DNA of 64,000 nt from a methane-oxidizing endosymbiont of Gigantopelta aegis (GCF_016097405.1 NZ_JAEHGD010000001.1:2080725-2144724); one strand, 5' to 3'; positions 26,327 through 36,979 are shown, counted from the stretch's first letter. A program made the numbers and translations. The notes: generated by a model from the letters alone, not told the origin.

Positions 26327-27340
26327 TTGAATAATCAACTCAGCGATTGGCGAAATCTAGCCCTTGAATTTGAGCAACAAATAAACCAGACGCTTTTAGG
26401 CCAGCGACAAGCCGTCAGACACTGTGTCATTTCTGTTTTTGCACGCGGGCATGTTTTGCTGGAAGGTAATGTCGGCGTTGGGAAAACTACTTTGTTACGC
26501 GCGATAGCGCAAGGATTAGGTGGCAATTATCAACGCATTGAAGGAACGATCGACTTGATGCCGGCCGACTTGATTTATTACACCTATTTAGATGATAAAG
26601 GCAAGCCGCAGGTTGACCCAGGCCCTTTGCTCAAACAAGGCGAGAATCTGGCAACTTTCTTCTTTAACGAAATAAACCGTGCGCGTCCTCAGGTGCATTC
26701 TTTGTTGTTAAGAGTGATGGCAGAAAGAAGTATCAGTGCCTTTAATCAGGAATATCGATTTCCGCATGTTCAGGTCTTTGCCGATAGAAACCGGATAGAA
26801 CGAGAGGAAACCTTTGAATTACCCGCCGCTGCCCGCGACCGCTTTATGATGGAAATCAATATCGACATGCCGGCAGATGAGGCGTTATTGAAAGAATTGA
26901 TGTTCAATCCTCGTTTTCACGATACTGACTCGTTAATCAGTGGTGTGAAAACGGGCACTATTGCTTACTATCAATTGAATGAATTGGCACAACTGATTCA
27001 GCAAACGATACAGCCAACAGCGGCATTGAAAAATTATGCGCTGGACTTATGGACAGCGACTAAAAATCCTAAAAAATACGGAATTACATTATCCGATGTG
27101 GAAATGGAGCAGCTCATTATGTCGGGCGCTAGCCCCAGAGGAATGAGTTTTTTGATTCGCGCTGCAAAAGTGAATGCCTGGCTGGAAAACAGGGAAACGT
27201 TGTTGCCTGAAGATTTGCAGGCGGTATTTAGGGTGACTATGGCACATCGGATTTTTTTGAACCCAATATACAGTTATCGGCAAGAGCAACTGTTGCCAGA
27301 ATTGATCTCAGGCATTGTGGAAAGCGTCGCCGCGCCTTAA
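26327..27340 (+). CDS. mxaR: MoxR-type AAA+ ATPase
   Basis: This 337-residue protein has Walker A EGNVGVGKTT (about 44-53), a Walker B region FFFNEINRARPQVHSLLLRV (about 111-130) and the arginine-containing ELPAAARDRFMM. MoxR ATPases act with VWA proteins to mature protein complexes, here probably to insert calcium or assemble methanol dehydrogenase with MxaC and MxaL. The start is TTG at 26327, just after the terminator; no upstream ATG is in frame. Confidence 0.9.
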   Translation: MNNQLSDWRNLALEFEQQINQTLLGQRQAVRHCVISVFARGHVLLEGNVGVGKTTLLRAIAQGLGGNYQRIEGTIDLMPADLIYYTYLDDKGKPQVDPGPLLKQGENLATFFFNEINRARPQVHSLLLRVMAERSISAFNQEYRFPHVQVFADRNRIEREETFELPAAARDRFMMEINIDMPADEALLKELMFNPRFHDTDSLISGVKTGTIAYYQLNELAQLIQQTIQPTAALKNYALDLWTATKNPKKYGITLSDVEMEQLIMSGASPRGMSFLIRAAKVNAWLENRETLLPEDLQAVFRVTMAHRIFLNPIYSYRQEQLLPELISGIVESVAAP

Positions 27341-27343
27341 AGC

Positions 27344-27466
27344 ATGTTGTCTCGATTTAAGCTGGTCTGGGATTTTGGTTTTATTTGCTCGTCCCTCTGC
27401 GTGTGGCTGAAATCTCACGCCAGTTTAATGCTGTTAGGTGTTTTATGCGTAGGCCGGCTTAAATAA
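27344..27466 (+). CDS. Possible 40-residue membrane-type small protein
   Basis: Between mxaR and the next gene there is an open frame from ATG 27344 (MLSRFKLVWDFGFICSS...) to TAA at 27466. It is hydrophobic and contains three cysteines. No good ribosome-binding site is seen, but it follows the mxaR stop by three bases, so re-initiation is possible. No homologue is recognised; it may be non-coding. Confidence 0.25.
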   Translation: MLSRFKLVWDFGFICSSLCVWLKSHASLMLLGVLCVGRLK

Positions 27467-27492
27467 AACAATGAAATAACAATAACAACACG

Positions 27493-28122
27493 ATGACTAA
27501 ACAAGAATTTTTGAAAGCTATCACCCCGGCAAGTGGGTTCAGTGATTTACTGGGTGTCTATATAAACTGGAGTGGGGTCGGTTTTGTCTGCGCCATTATT
27601 GCCGAAAGATTAGATCATTTCAGCGGTATTTCTTATGCTTCGTATTACACCACCTCACTCAATTCGGCCATCGGTGTCAAGTTTTGGGCATTGATCAGTA
27701 TCGTCGGACTGTTGTTGTTTTGTCTGAGTCTTCCGCTTATTTATCTGGCAGAAAAACTACCCGGGATTCAAAGTAGTTGTCAGCGTTTTCGGTTCTTCAG
27801 TTATGGTTTTTTTCTGGTTGCCTTTGATGAAGGTGCCTTGATTTTAGGGATACTCGCGGCAAACTTGGTTCATGCTAATGAAAAGGCCGAGTTGCTCACC
27901 GATAAATCCTTTTTGTTTACCGAAGCCAGTCTGTTGAGCATTGTACTGCTTATCGTCGCCAATTCATTGCTGTGGCTATTGGGCGAGTCATTGTATAACC
28001 GGCAACATAAAAATTATTCCGGTATCGTCAGGCTAATCATCAGCTGCCCACTAAAATACAGCATTCCGCTGTATATGTTATTTACCATTGGTTTTGTCAT
28101 GTTCGTGATTAACCAATCATAG
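27493..28122 (+). CDS. Unknown membrane protein between mxaR and mxaS
   Basis: This 209-residue protein has about five hydrophobic segments (for example FWALISIVGLLLFCLSLPLI, LLSIVLLIVANSLLWLL, SIPLYMLFTIGFVMFVI). I do not recognise the family. It sits in the mxa accessory operon, where most methylotrophs have mxaR directly followed by mxaS. It is separated from mxaS by only 11 bases and so is probably co-expressed. A role as membrane partner of the MoxR/VWA machinery is possible. Confidence 0.75.
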   Translation: MTKQEFLKAITPASGFSDLLGVYINWSGVGFVCAIIAERLDHFSGISYASYYTTSLNSAIGVKFWALISIVGLLLFCLSLPLIYLAEKLPGIQSSCQRFRFFSYGFFLVAFDEGALILGILAANLVHANEKAELLTDKSFLFTEASLLSIVLLIVANSLLWLLGESLYNRQHKNYSGIVRLIISCPLKYSIPLYMLFTIGFVMFVINQS

Positions 28123-28133
28123 GCAGGATAGCC

Positions 28134-28979
28134 ATGTTGAGGAATGACGTTTTTTATTATCGAAAACCTGCACAATATGCTATTTTTCCAGGCGCGCATC
28201 CGGGGCAGATGGCAGGTAATGGTTTTTTATTCAAACAGCATCGAGCGCTGATCAGTCAGCCTGATCCGAGACATATTGATTTAAGAGCCAGTTTGTTGAA
28301 TCCCTTTTCTGAATATCGGGTTAAATCGTTTCAACAGCAGTCTAGGCTAGACGTTTTTTTACTGGCTGATTTTTCCGCCTCTATGAGCTATCACGGTCAC
28401 AATAGTAAGCCACAGGCGGTTATTGATTGTTTATTGTCGGTGGCTCAGTCGGCGCATGCAACCGGTGATAGATTTGGTTTTATCGGTTGTGGTCAGACGC
28501 TCAAGCATCAATGGTTGATAGCACCGGCCAGTTTACAGCTGGGGCGGGTGATGGATATTGCACAACAGATTTCACCGGCCGTGTTTGCTGGAAAGGCAGA
28601 AAGTTTGCTTGAGGCGCCTGACTATCTGCCTGATAGTGCTGCTCTGGTGTTTGTGTTATCTGATTTTCATATGCCGGTCAGAATGATTCAAAACACGATG
28701 CAAAGGCTGAATAAACATACGGTCATCCCACTGGTGTTATGGGATAACAAGGCATATCGGGATTTACCCCGTTGGGGTGTGATGAGACTGGCCGATCTGG
28801 AGCGTGGTAAAGCCCGCACCTTATGGATGCGGCCGGGGCTGAATAAGAAAATTCAAGCCGCTTATGCACAAAGAAAACGGCTACTTCAGCATTGTTTCAG
28901 AAGCTTTGGTTGCGAGCCGCTGTTTCTGGAACAGGGGTATCAGGCCGATGCTGTCAGTCAGTATTTTCTACAACAGTAA
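28134..28979 (+). CDS. mxaS: MxaS, DUF58-family protein
   Basis: This 281-residue DUF58-type protein has HIDLRASLLNPFSEYRVK followed by a VWA-like segment with a MIDAS-like DFSASMS (about 80-86). DUF58 proteins usually travel with MoxR ATPases and VWA proteins. In the mxa operon MxaS is needed with MxaR, A, C, K and L for active, calcium-loaded methanol dehydrogenase. It is cytoplasmic, with no signal or clear membrane segment. Confidence 0.88.
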   Translation: MLRNDVFYYRKPAQYAIFPGAHPGQMAGNGFLFKQHRALISQPDPRHIDLRASLLNPFSEYRVKSFQQQSRLDVFLLADFSASMSYHGHNSKPQAVIDCLLSVAQSAHATGDRFGFIGCGQTLKHQWLIAPASLQLGRVMDIAQQISPAVFAGKAESLLEAPDYLPDSAALVFVLSDFHMPVRMIQNTMQRLNKHTVIPLVLWDNKAYRDLPRWGVMRLADLERGKARTLWMRPGLNKKIQAAYAQRKRLLQHCFRSFGCEPLFLEQGYQADAVSQYFLQQ

Positions 28980-28988
28980 GGTTAAGTG

Positions 28989-29891
28989 ATGCGCTATCCG
29001 TTTGTTTTTGTCTTGATTATTGTGTTGTTATCGGCCGCGGCGTGCTCTCAGTCGATTAACGAGCCCATTACTTTTTTCCAGGTACAGACGCCACGGCCTT
29101 TTGGCTATGTGATTGGCGATGAAATCAAACAGCGTATCCTTATCGAAACCCGGCCAGGATTAGTTTTGCAGCGTAGCAGCTTGCCTGCCAGGGGTGCGGT
29201 TAATCGCTGGCTTGATTTGAAAAGGATTGACATTGATAAAACGACAACTGGGACAGGCGTCCGTTATCGAATCGACCTGACTTATCAACTGTTTTACGCA
29301 CCTTTAGAAGTGAAAATGCTTGAACTCCCCAGCTTTACCTTGCAATTTAAACAATTTGGCCATGTCATCGAAAAAAAGGTTCCAGGCTGGCATTTTACCG
29401 CGGCGCCCCTGCGTGAGTTAGCCGTCAGGAAGGAGGATGGCAAAGAATATATGCGGCCGGATGCACCCGCGCCGTTACTCGACAGCCGCAGCCTGCGTAA
29501 CCGGCTGATAATCAGTTTGGCTATTGTGCTGGGGGCATTGTTTTACCTGGCCTGGCTCTATGGTCGATTACGTTTTTTACCTCAGTACCGGGTTTTCAAA
29601 GTGCCTTGTCAGCAATTGGCTAGGTATTCGGCAGGCGATTTAACCCGGATGTTGAACATCATGCATGGGGCGTTGAATCAATTGAATGGCAAACCCTTGT
29701 TTCAACATCAATTGGCAGATTTTTATCAGCGCTTTCCGCATTACCAATCCTTAGATGACGAATTAAATTGGTTTTTCGATTATTCCAATCAACATTTTTT
29801 TGATTCCAGTCCCAAGGGTGGCAAAAAAGAGAGCGATAAAATTAAAGCCTTATGCCGGCATTGTCTGCAAATAGAGCGAGGCATGCGATGA
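28989..29891 (+). CDS. mxaA: MxaA, periplasm-facing membrane protein for calcium insertion
   Basis: This 300-residue protein has a lipoprotein-like N-terminus (LLSAAACSQ, about 14-22), a periplasmic beta-rich domain, one membrane helix (about 170-190, LIISLAIVLGALFYLAWLYG) and a cytoplasmic tail. It fits MxaA, which genetics in Methylobacterium links to calcium insertion. ATG 28989 is preferred over GTG 28986. Its stop overlaps the mxaC start (ATGA). Confidence 0.85.
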   Translation: MRYPFVFVLIIVLLSAAACSQSINEPITFFQVQTPRPFGYVIGDEIKQRILIETRPGLVLQRSSLPARGAVNRWLDLKRIDIDKTTTGTGVRYRIDLTYQLFYAPLEVKMLELPSFTLQFKQFGHVIEKKVPGWHFTAAPLRELAVRKEDGKEYMRPDAPAPLLDSRSLRNRLIISLAIVLGALFYLAWLYGRLRFLPQYRVFKVPCQQLARYSAGDLTRMLNIMHGALNQLNGKPLFQHQLADFYQRFPHYQSLDDELNWFFDYSNQHFFDSSPKGGKKESDKIKALCRHCLQIERGMR

Positions 29892-30871
29892 ATCTAGCGG
29901 TGGATCACCCTTGGGTATTGCTGGCGTTACTGATGGCGTTATTTCCATTATGGAACAATGGCGTGAGCCAGAGCGATTATCCATCCATTGATATTTTGCC
30001 GCAAGACGCCTTATCAACCGGTATTTCAGTGTTAATCAAGCTATTAGCCGTTGCCGCCATGACGAGTCTGATACTGGCGCTGGCTGGCTTGAATCGGGGC
30101 GAGCAATACCGGGAGCGCATCGGTTATGGTGCACATATCGTGTTATTGCTGGATAGAAGTAAAAGTATGGATTATACCTATGCAGGTAAGGCACCTGATG
30201 GTCGTGAAGAATCCAAAGCCAGCGCAGCCAAACGTTTGTTGAGTGAATTTATTAAGCGCCGCCAGCAGGATCGAATCGGTGTCGCTGGCTATAGTACTTC
30301 GGCTTTATTTATGATGCCGTTGACAGAAAACAAACAAGCGGTGTTAGCTGCTGTTTCAGCTACCGATTTATCTGCATTAGCCTATACCAATATCAGCAAA
30401 GGGCTGGCCATGGGCTTGTCATATTTTCAACAGCAACGCGAACAAACCGGCTCCCGGATTATTCTATTGGTGTCCGATGGCGCGGCCGTCATCGACCCTG
30501 ATAGCGAAGCAAATATAAGGCGCTGGGTTAAACAATTGAATATCCGGCTGTATTGGATTTTTATGCGCAGCGAAAACAGTCCCGGATTATATGAAAAACC
30601 CGAAGATTCACGCGATGACAATGCCGGCGCTATGCCCGAGCGTTATTTGCATCTGTTTTTTAGCAGCTTAGGGATACCTTATAAAGCTTATCAGGCCGAA
30701 AACCTGGATGCTGTCCAACAAGCCATCAATGACATTAACAAACTGGAAAATAGGCCCTTGCATTATGTCGAAAAGATACCGAAACAGGATTTATCCACGC
30801 AATGTTATCTGTTGGCAACGGTATTTATCGCTCTGTTATGGGGATTCAAACTGATTGAGGCGCGGCCATGA
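29888..30871 (+). CDS. mxaC: MxaC, membrane-anchored VWA protein
   Basis: This 327-residue protein has membrane helices near the N-terminus (VLLALLMALFPLW, about 10-22; about 45-68) and at the C-terminus (YLLATVFIALLWGFKLI). A VWA domain lies between them with the MIDAS motif LLLDRSKSMDY and LLVSDGAAVIDPDS. VWA proteins bind divalent metal and are typical MoxR partners. It overlaps mxaA and mxaK by 4 bases each, so translation is coupled. Confidence 0.88.
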   Translation: MNLAVDHPWVLLALLMALFPLWNNGVSQSDYPSIDILPQDALSTGISVLIKLLAVAAMTSLILALAGLNRGEQYRERIGYGAHIVLLLDRSKSMDYTYAGKAPDGREESKASAAKRLLSEFIKRRQQDRIGVAGYSTSALFMMPLTENKQAVLAAVSATDLSALAYTNISKGLAMGLSYFQQQREQTGSRIILLVSDGAAVIDPDSEANIRRWVKQLNIRLYWIFMRSENSPGLYEKPEDSRDDNAGAMPERYLHLFFSSLGIPYKAYQAENLDAVQQAINDINKLENRPLHYVEKIPKQDLSTQCYLLATVFIALLWGFKLIEARP

Positions 30872-31431
30872 TAAGAGTTGCTCGTTTTTATGCCGGTTGG
30901 GGAGGATTGTTGATCGCTTTGGTGGTTACTTTGCAAAGTAGCTATGCCTATTTTCAAATAATCCATATCAATCAATTGATTACTCAATTAAATCAAGGCA
31001 AAGCCATCACGCCCGCGTTATTGAAAAATACGGCGCCTGAATTACAGTTGGCGTATGCGGGTTATCTGAAAAAGAAACACCGTTATCAAGATGCGCAAGT
31101 GGTTTTGGGTAGAATCATCAATCAAGGTAGCCGACATATACAAACGATAACACGCTATAACCTGGGTAATCTCTACTTATCGGAAGCCATTGAATTGGCT
31201 GAAGCGATGCAGATCAACGAGGCCATGGCGTTGTCTGCCCTGGCTAAACAAGCCTATCGACAGGCTTTAGCATTGGACAGTCAGTATTGGGATGCCAAAT
31301 ATAATTTGGAAGTAGCCATGCGTTTGTTACCCGAAATGGATCGCATCACCCTGGAACAGGATGAGCCTATTCCGGAGAAAAAAACCAAGCTTTGGGCAAC
31401 GGTGCCTGGTTTCCCGCGGGGGTTGCCATAA
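30868..31431 (+). CDS. mxaK: MxaK accessory protein
   Basis: This 187-residue protein has one N-terminal membrane helix (about 7-27). A TPR-like helical region follows (YQDAQVVLGRIINQGSRHIQ, LAKQAYRQALALDSQYWDAK). MxaK is needed for methanol dehydrogenase activity in methylotrophs and sits between the VWA proteins MxaC and MxaL, with which it probably forms a complex. The start overlaps the mxaC stop. Confidence 0.85.
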   Translation: MIRVARFYAGWGGLLIALVVTLQSSYAYFQIIHINQLITQLNQGKAITPALLKNTAPELQLAYAGYLKKKHRYQDAQVVLGRIINQGSRHIQTITRYNLGNLYLSEAIELAEAMQINEAMALSALAKQAYRQALALDSQYWDAKYNLEVAMRLLPEMDRITLEQDEPIPEKKTKLWATVPGFPRGLP

Positions 31432-31434
31432 ACC

Positions 31435-32394
31435 ATGTTTCGACAACACCTATTAAAAAATCTGAAAGACTATCGGTTTTATGGATTGAGCCTTGCCCTG
31501 CTGGCGATGTTGGCGTTGTTTATCAAGCCGCAAATCATCAAACGCCAAGCCGTTTATGATTTCACTCTGATCGTTGACATCACACGCAGCATGAATGCCC
31601 GGGATTACCAGGTGAACGATGAAGCGGCCAGTCGGCTGCAATTTGTTAAACGGGTATTGCACGATGTGGTCTTGCAACTTCCTTGTCAATCCAAAGTGGG
31701 GATAGGCCTTTTTACGGAGCGAAAATCGACTCTGTTGTTTGAGCCTATCGAGGTGTGTTCAGCTTATGCTGAAATCGACAGCGTGATAGAAAACATAGAC
31801 TGGCGTATGGCTTGGGCGGCCGATAGTCGTATCAGCAAGGGCTTGCTGAGCACGCTTACTCAATTGCAGGACAGAGCTAATCAGGTGGTTTTTTTTACCG
31901 ATGGACATGAAGCGCCCCCTGTCAATCCACGCTATAAAACTGACTTCAGCGATGTAAAAGGTAAGTTGAAAGGGGTGTTGGTTGGTGTTGGTGGTTTGCA
32001 GAATGTGCCTATTCCTAAATATGACAACCGGGGGCAGCAGCAAGGTTTTTATCAACCGGAGGACGTGCCGCATCGCTCAACCTTTGGTCTGCCGCCGACC
32101 TCATTACAGCCCTGGGGCGCTTATCATGCGCGAAATGCGCCGTTTGGTGGCGCTAAAGTGGTTGGTAATCAACATTTAACTCGTTTGTATGAACCCTATT
32201 TACAGCAGCTCGCTAAAGATATTGGCTGGGCTTATCACCGTCTGGAAAACAGTGAGCAACTTAAACAGGCATTATTTGTGCCGGAATTTGCGCGGCAGCA
32301 AAAGGTAGCATCTGACAATCGCATCTATTTTGCCGTAATAGCTTTGGTTTTGTTGGGTTGGGTGTATTTTCCACGCCGTAGAGCAAAGCCGTGA
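31435..32394 (+). CDS. mxaL: MxaL, second VWA protein
   Basis: This 319-residue membrane-anchored VWA protein has an N-terminal helix (about 18-32). The MIDAS-like motif LIVDITRSMNARD has Thr in place of the first Ser, and VVFFTDGHEAPP is present. A C-terminal helix (IYFAVIALVLLGWVYF) and basic tail follow. It is the last gene of the mxa accessory operon, 3 bases after mxaK, and ends before the terminator at 32559. Confidence 0.87.
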   Translation: MFRQHLLKNLKDYRFYGLSLALLAMLALFIKPQIIKRQAVYDFTLIVDITRSMNARDYQVNDEAASRLQFVKRVLHDVVLQLPCQSKVGIGLFTERKSTLLFEPIEVCSAYAEIDSVIENIDWRMAWAADSRISKGLLSTLTQLQDRANQVVFFTDGHEAPPVNPRYKTDFSDVKGKLKGVLVGVGGLQNVPIPKYDNRGQQQGFYQPEDVPHRSTFGLPPTSLQPWGAYHARNAPFGGAKVVGNQHLTRLYEPYLQQLAKDIGWAYHRLENSEQLKQALFVPEFARQQKVASDNRIYFAVIALVLLGWVYFPRRRAKP

Positions 32395-32558
32395 TGCCAC
32401 TTTTGAAAGTCAATAAAGCCATTTTTCTCCGCATTTTTAATCGTGTTATTATATGATTTATATTTATCGGTGGTTGAAGTTGCGGCCCCGAGCGAATCAA
32501 ATTGACAGCATTTTGCCAGCGCATGCGCTGTAACTCTTTGAATTTATTAAAATCGAAA

Positions 32559-32581
32559 GGGGCATGATGCCCCTTTTTTTT
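32559..32581 (+). terminator. Terminator at the end of the mxa operon
   Basis: GGGGCATGATGCCCC (32559-32573) is followed by eight T. It separates mxaL from aroK by a strong hairpin. The 165 bases between the mxaL stop and this hairpin hold no gene I can support. Confidence 0.88.
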
Positions 32582-32599
32582 GTGTAATGAAACAGGCGG

Positions 32600-33121
32600 A
32601 TGAAACAGGCGAACAATATTTATCTGATCGGTTTGATGGGGGCGGGTAAAACGACGATGGGCAAGAAACTAGCCCAGGCGTTGCAATGGCCATTTTACGA
32701 CAGCGACCGCGTCATCGAGGAAACAACCGGCGTCAGTATTCCAATGATCTTTGAGTATGAGGGCGAGGAAGGTTTTAGAGATCGGGAACAGGAAATCATA
32801 AGCTATCTCACCGGTCTAGACCAGATTGTCATGGCGACAGGTGGCGGTGCAATTTTACGTCCGGAGAATCGGCAAAAGTTGCAGCAAAATGGCTTTGTTG
32901 TTTATCTTGAATGCTCGATAGAGCGCATTTTGCAGCGGACCCGGCGAGATACCCAGCGTCCCTTGTTACAGACCGAAAATCCACGCCAACGATTAGAGCA
33001 GCTTTTGCAGGAACGCGAGCCGTTGTACCGCGAGTGTGCTGATTTCAGCGTCGATACCGGTATAATGCAGAGTAAGGCCGCGCTTAAAGCGATTTTAACC
33101 GAATTTAAAAAGTATAGATAA
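32600..33121 (+). CDS. aroK: Shikimate kinase
   Basis: This 173-residue kinase has Walker [12 protein letters not shown] (about 12-22), the shikimate-binding SDR in [17 protein letters not shown], and [11 protein letters not shown]. It phosphorylates shikimate in aromatic amino acid synthesis. The 12-base stretch ATGAAACAGGCG occurs twice in a row (32587 and 32600); only the second is in frame. It is followed 1 base later by aroB, the usual order. Confidence 0.96.
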   Translation: MKQANNIYLIGLMGAGKTTMGKKLAQALQWPFYDSDRVIEETTGVSIPMIFEYEGEEGFRDREQEIISYLTGLDQIVMATGGGAILRPENRQKLQQNGFVVYLECSIERILQRTRRDTQRPLLQTENPRQRLEQLLQEREPLYRECADFSVDTGIMQSKAALKAILTEFKKYR

Positions 33122-33122
33122 C

Positions 33123-34205
33123 ATGAAGCTCCTGCAGGTTGACCTTAAAGACCGTTCTTATCCGATTTATATTGGCCCGGATTTGTTACAGAATGCCGAT
33201 TTATTGACCGGGCATATTCGCGCCAGTCAAGTCCTTGTCGTAACCAATGAAACCATTGCGCCGCTTTATCTGGAGACGATAAAAAACAGTTTGCACGGGT
33301 TTCAGGTCGAAACCGTCATCTTGCCTGATGGCGAGCAATACAAGACATTAGCCTATGTCGAAAAAATCTTCGATCAATTGTTACGTGCTAAATTCAGCCG
33401 CAATGCTACCCTAGTTGCGTTAGGCGGTGGTGTCATCGGTGATATGGGGGGCTTCGCGGCAGCCTGTTATCAGCGCGGTATCGACTTTATTCAGATTCCG
33501 ACCACGCTGTTGGCGCAAGTCGATTCCTCTGTCGGCGGGAAAACCGGTGTCAATCATCCGTTGGGTAAGAATATGATTGGCGCTTTTTATCAGCCGAAAT
33601 GCGTGATTGCGGCGACAGATGTGTTGAAAACGCTTGATGACAGGCAGTTGTCTGCAGGGCTGGCCGAGGTCATTAAATATGGCTTGATTCGAGATCTGCC
33701 CTTTTTTGAATGGCTGGAGCAAAATATATCTGCGCTGATCTCGCGCGATGATGAAGCGATGGCCTATGCCATTGAGCGCTCCTGTCAAAACAAGGCAGAG
33801 GTTGTGGCCGAAGATGAATTTGAAGCCGGCGTGCGAGCCACCTTGAATTTAGGCCACACCTTTGGTCATGCGATTGAAACGGGCATGGGCTATGGACACT
33901 ATTTACACGGTGAAGCGGTCGCTATCGGTACCTGTTTTGCAGCCGATTTGTCGCGCCGCTTGGGTTGGCTGAATGATGCTGATGTTGACAGAATTTTAAA
34001 TCTGTTTCGGGCCGCAAAGTTACCGGTCGATCCACCGGAGATGATGACGACCGAGCAATACCTGGATTTAATGGCGGTGGACAAAAAAAATGTCGATGGC
34101 AAAATTCGGCTGATTTTGTTGGAAGCATTGGGGAAAGCGACATTACCCATTAATATAGAGACCTCAATTCTGAAAGAAACCTTAGATAGCTATGCCGGAA
34201 AATGA
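33123..34205 (+). CDS. aroB: 3-dehydroquinate synthase
   Basis: This 360-residue enzyme converts DAHP to 3-dehydroquinate, the second step of the shikimate pathway. Visible are the NAD-binding [19 protein letters not shown], the metal site around [11 protein letters not shown], and [15 protein letters not shown]. The length is typical. It overlaps damX by 14 bases. Confidence 0.97.
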   Translation: MKLLQVDLKDRSYPIYIGPDLLQNADLLTGHIRASQVLVVTNETIAPLYLETIKNSLHGFQVETVILPDGEQYKTLAYVEKIFDQLLRAKFSRNATLVALGGGVIGDMGGFAAACYQRGIDFIQIPTTLLAQVDSSVGGKTGVNHPLGKNMIGAFYQPKCVIAATDVLKTLDDRQLSAGLAEVIKYGLIRDLPFFEWLEQNISALISRDDEAMAYAIERSCQNKAEVVAEDEFEAGVRATLNLGHTFGHAIETGMGYGHYLHGEAVAIGTCFAADLSRRLGWLNDADVDRILNLFRAAKLPVDPPEMMTTEQYLDLMAVDKKNVDGKIRLILLEALGKATLPINIETSILKETLDSYAGK

Positions 34206-35874
34206 TGATGTCGTTTATCATTCAGCAGACCGAGAAAGTCGTCAGACATTAGATAATATTCATCGTCTGGTTACTTTAGAGCGCTCGCAGAAACTCGATT
34301 TGTTGATTCATTTGATCAACAATTTGAGTCAACCTCTGGTGATTTGTGGGCCGGACGGTATTGGCAAAACGACTTTGCTGGATGTATTGCAGGCTCATCA
34401 GCAAGCGCATTGGCGTATTTGTCGTATCGAGGGCTCGGCGCAGCTGAGTTTTGAGCGTTTAAACACACAATTGCAACAACAGCTTGCCGATGTAGAAGGG
34501 GAAAGCCTGAGCGATAAGCTTAGCCATTTAGATGATACGCCACAAAAAGTCGTTTGGATTATCGATAATGCAGGTTTCCTCGTGCCGGGATTGATCAGCA
34601 GCCTGATTCAGTTTGCCCGCCGGTACGATTGTTTGCGTTTGGTGTTGGTATTGACGCATGATGAACTGCATCTAAAGAACAGTTCCGATCCCGATATTAG
34701 TGACTGTCACTTGATCGAGATACCGCCATTGAGCCTTCGGCATTACACCGCATTTCTGCAAAATTTATCTGCAGGCCAGGGGGCAATGATTTCGTTTAAT
34801 GCCATCAATGACGGTCTGGTTGAAAATCTGTACAAGAAAACGCATGGTATTCCGGGGAAAATTATCGAGGAATTGCCGCGTTTATCACACTACAAGCCGG
34901 CTTCATCGCTGGCATGGGGTGGTAGTGCCTTAATCGTGGCTGGCCTTCTCGTCGCCGGCGGACTGATGGTTTGGCACAAGCCTGAAACGACCACAAAACA
35001 AGCGACTGATATCTCAGAAACCTTGTATAAAAAACGCACGGTCGATATTTCTGTGGCCACACCGGTTATTCAGGCGCCGGTCAGTCCTGCGTATCAACCC
35101 GAACCTGCGATAAATAGTACCAATGTTGTCGAGGAGTCAGCTAAAACACCTATTCAACATGACACTATTCAGCCTTTGGCCGAAGCGCCCGGCGAGTCTG
35201 ATAATCAAGACAACGGAGTGGGTCAAGCGGCAGTTGTGGTGGATGATGGGGATAACGGCAGCGTAGTGAATAGCACTAACAACGAAACGACGGCCATACA
35301 AAAGCCTGCGGCGGAAAATGATGTTTCTGTGCCGGCAACGATACAACAAGAAACACAAGCTGTTGCGTTACAAAATACAGCGGCGGCTCCCGATGAGACA
35401 CCGCTGCGCGTAGAGCAAAAAAATAAACCTGAAAAGCCTGAGCCACCGAAAAAGACTGAAAAACCGGTTGATAAGACGGCGAATCAACAAAAGCCAGCGA
35501 TTGATGTGGCGCAGAAAACCCCAGAGGATACGCCGCCGGCGGTGAAAAAAGTATCCCCAAAACCTGAGCCTATCGTAGCCCACCTCACGGGCAAGGATTG
35601 GTTGAAAAGCCGTAATCCCAAGCACTACACCTTGCAGATCATGGTACTGTCGCAGCACGAAAGCGCCGAAAAGTTAATCCGTAAATATCCATCGCAGCAA
35701 AAAAACATGCATTATTTTGCCGTGCAAAAACAGGGTACAACAAAATATGTGGTGGTGTTAGGTGATTACCCAAGTCGCTCGGCGGCTAAAAGGGCGCGTA
35801 AACGCTTGCCTAAGCCGCTGTCAAAAGCCTGGATTCGATCATTCAGGGTTTTACAGCAACAAAATGCAGGGTAG
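34192..35874 (+). CDS. damX: DamX-like AAA + SPOR domain protein
   Basis: This 560-residue protein has an N-terminal ATPase-like domain with Walker [15 protein letters not shown] (about 51-64). One membrane helix (about 243-265, [16 protein letters not shown]) and a long proline/glutamate/lysine-rich linker follow. A C-terminal SPOR domain (about 480-555: [34 protein letters not shown]) binds denuded septal peptidoglycan. The aroK-aroB-damX order is typical of gammaproteobacteria, usually preceded by pilMNOPQ. It probably localises to the division site. Confidence 0.88.
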   Translation: MPENDDVVYHSADRESRQTLDNIHRLVTLERSQKLDLLIHLINNLSQPLVICGPDGIGKTTLLDVLQAHQQAHWRICRIEGSAQLSFERLNTQLQQQLADVEGESLSDKLSHLDDTPQKVVWIIDNAGFLVPGLISSLIQFARRYDCLRLVLVLTHDELHLKNSSDPDISDCHLIEIPPLSLRHYTAFLQNLSAGQGAMISFNAINDGLVENLYKKTHGIPGKIIEELPRLSHYKPASSLAWGGSALIVAGLLVAGGLMVWHKPETTTKQATDISETLYKKRTVDISVATPVIQAPVSPAYQPEPAINSTNVVEESAKTPIQHDTIQPLAEAPGESDNQDNGVGQAAVVVDDGDNGSVVNSTNNETTAIQKPAAENDVSVPATIQQETQAVALQNTAAAPDETPLRVEQKNKPEKPEPPKKTEKPVDKTANQQKPAIDVAQKTPEDTPPAVKKVSPKPEPIVAHLTGKDWLKSRNPKHYTLQIMVLSQHESAEKLIRKYPSQQKNMHYFAVQKQGTTKYVVVLGDYPSRSAAKRARKRLPKPLSKAWIRSFRVLQQQNAG

Positions 35875-35914
35875 TTTAGCCTGCTTCCCCCTTGACTTAA
35901 CTTCCTAAAAACGA

Positions 35915-36979
35915 ATGACTGATTTAAAAAACGATATTTTTTTGAAAGCCTTGTTAAAACAGCCGATTGATAAAACACCGGTTTGGATGATGCGCCAGGC
36001 CGGCCGTTATTTGCCAGAGTACCGGGAGGTCAGGGCCAAGGCCGGCAGCTTCCTTAATCTATGTACTAACCCAGAATTGGCGTGCGAGGTCACACTGCAG
36101 CCTTTGGAGCGCTTTGATTTTGACGCGGCGATTTTGTTTTCTGATATTTTGACCATCCCCGATGCCATGGGTTTGGGACTTTATTTTTCCGAAGGGGAGG
36201 GGCCAAAGTTCGAGCGTCCGGTGCGCACGCGTGCCGATATAGAAAAATTGCCGATTCCAGACCCTGCCGCGGAGTTACGTTATGTCACCGATGCGGTCAG
36301 TTTGATTCGGAAAGAATTAAATGGTCGGGTGCCGTTAATCGGCTTTTCCGGCAGTCCTTGGACGTTGACGACCTATATGGTGGAAGGCGGCAGCAGCAAA
36401 AGCTTTCAAAAAGTCAAAGCGATGTTGTTTGAACAGCCTGAATTGATGCATCAGATGCTGGATAAACTGGCGCAGTCGGTCGCCGCCTATCTAAATGCAC
36501 AAATCGAAGCCGGCGCCCAGGCCGTCATGTTATTTGACACCTGGGGCGGCGTACTCAGCACCGAAGATTATCGAGATTTCTCGCTTAACTATGCCAAGCA
36601 AGTGCGGGCATTATTAAAAACCGAGCAAGATGGCCAACAAATCCCAACCGTCTTGTTTTCCAAGGGCGGTGGGCTGTGGCTGGAAACCATGGCCGATGCC
36701 GGTTATGACGCCTTGGGGTTGGACTGGCAGACCGATATTGCTCAGGCCAGACAGCGCGTAGGTGATAAAGTCGCCTTGCAAGGCAACCTGGATCCGATTG
36801 CACTGTATGCCAATCCTGAAGTGATTCGGCAAAAAGTCGGAACGATTCTGGAAAAATATGGCACAGGCTCGGGCCATGTTTTCAATCTAGGGCATGGTAT
36901 TTTGCCGGATGTTAATCCTGAACATGTCAAAGCTATGGTCGATGCAGTGCATCAATTGAGTCCGCAGTATCATCAATGA
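35915..36979 (+). CDS. hemE: Uroporphyrinogen decarboxylase
   Basis: This 354-residue enzyme of haem synthesis removes four carboxyl groups from uroporphyrinogen III. It has the family's N-terminal [16 protein letters not shown], then [25 protein letters not shown], and near the end [18 protein letters not shown]. The length is standard. Confidence 0.97.
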   Translation: MTDLKNDIFLKALLKQPIDKTPVWMMRQAGRYLPEYREVRAKAGSFLNLCTNPELACEVTLQPLERFDFDAAILFSDILTIPDAMGLGLYFSEGEGPKFERPVRTRADIEKLPIPDPAAELRYVTDAVSLIRKELNGRVPLIGFSGSPWTLTTYMVEGGSSKSFQKVKAMLFEQPELMHQMLDKLAQSVAAYLNAQIEAGAQAVMLFDTWGGVLSTEDYRDFSLNYAKQVRALLKTEQDGQQIPTVLFSKGGGLWLETMADAGYDALGLDWQTDIAQARQRVGDKVALQGNLDPIALYANPEVIRQKVGTILEKYGTGSGHVFNLGHGILPDVNPEHVKAMVDAVHQLSPQYHQ

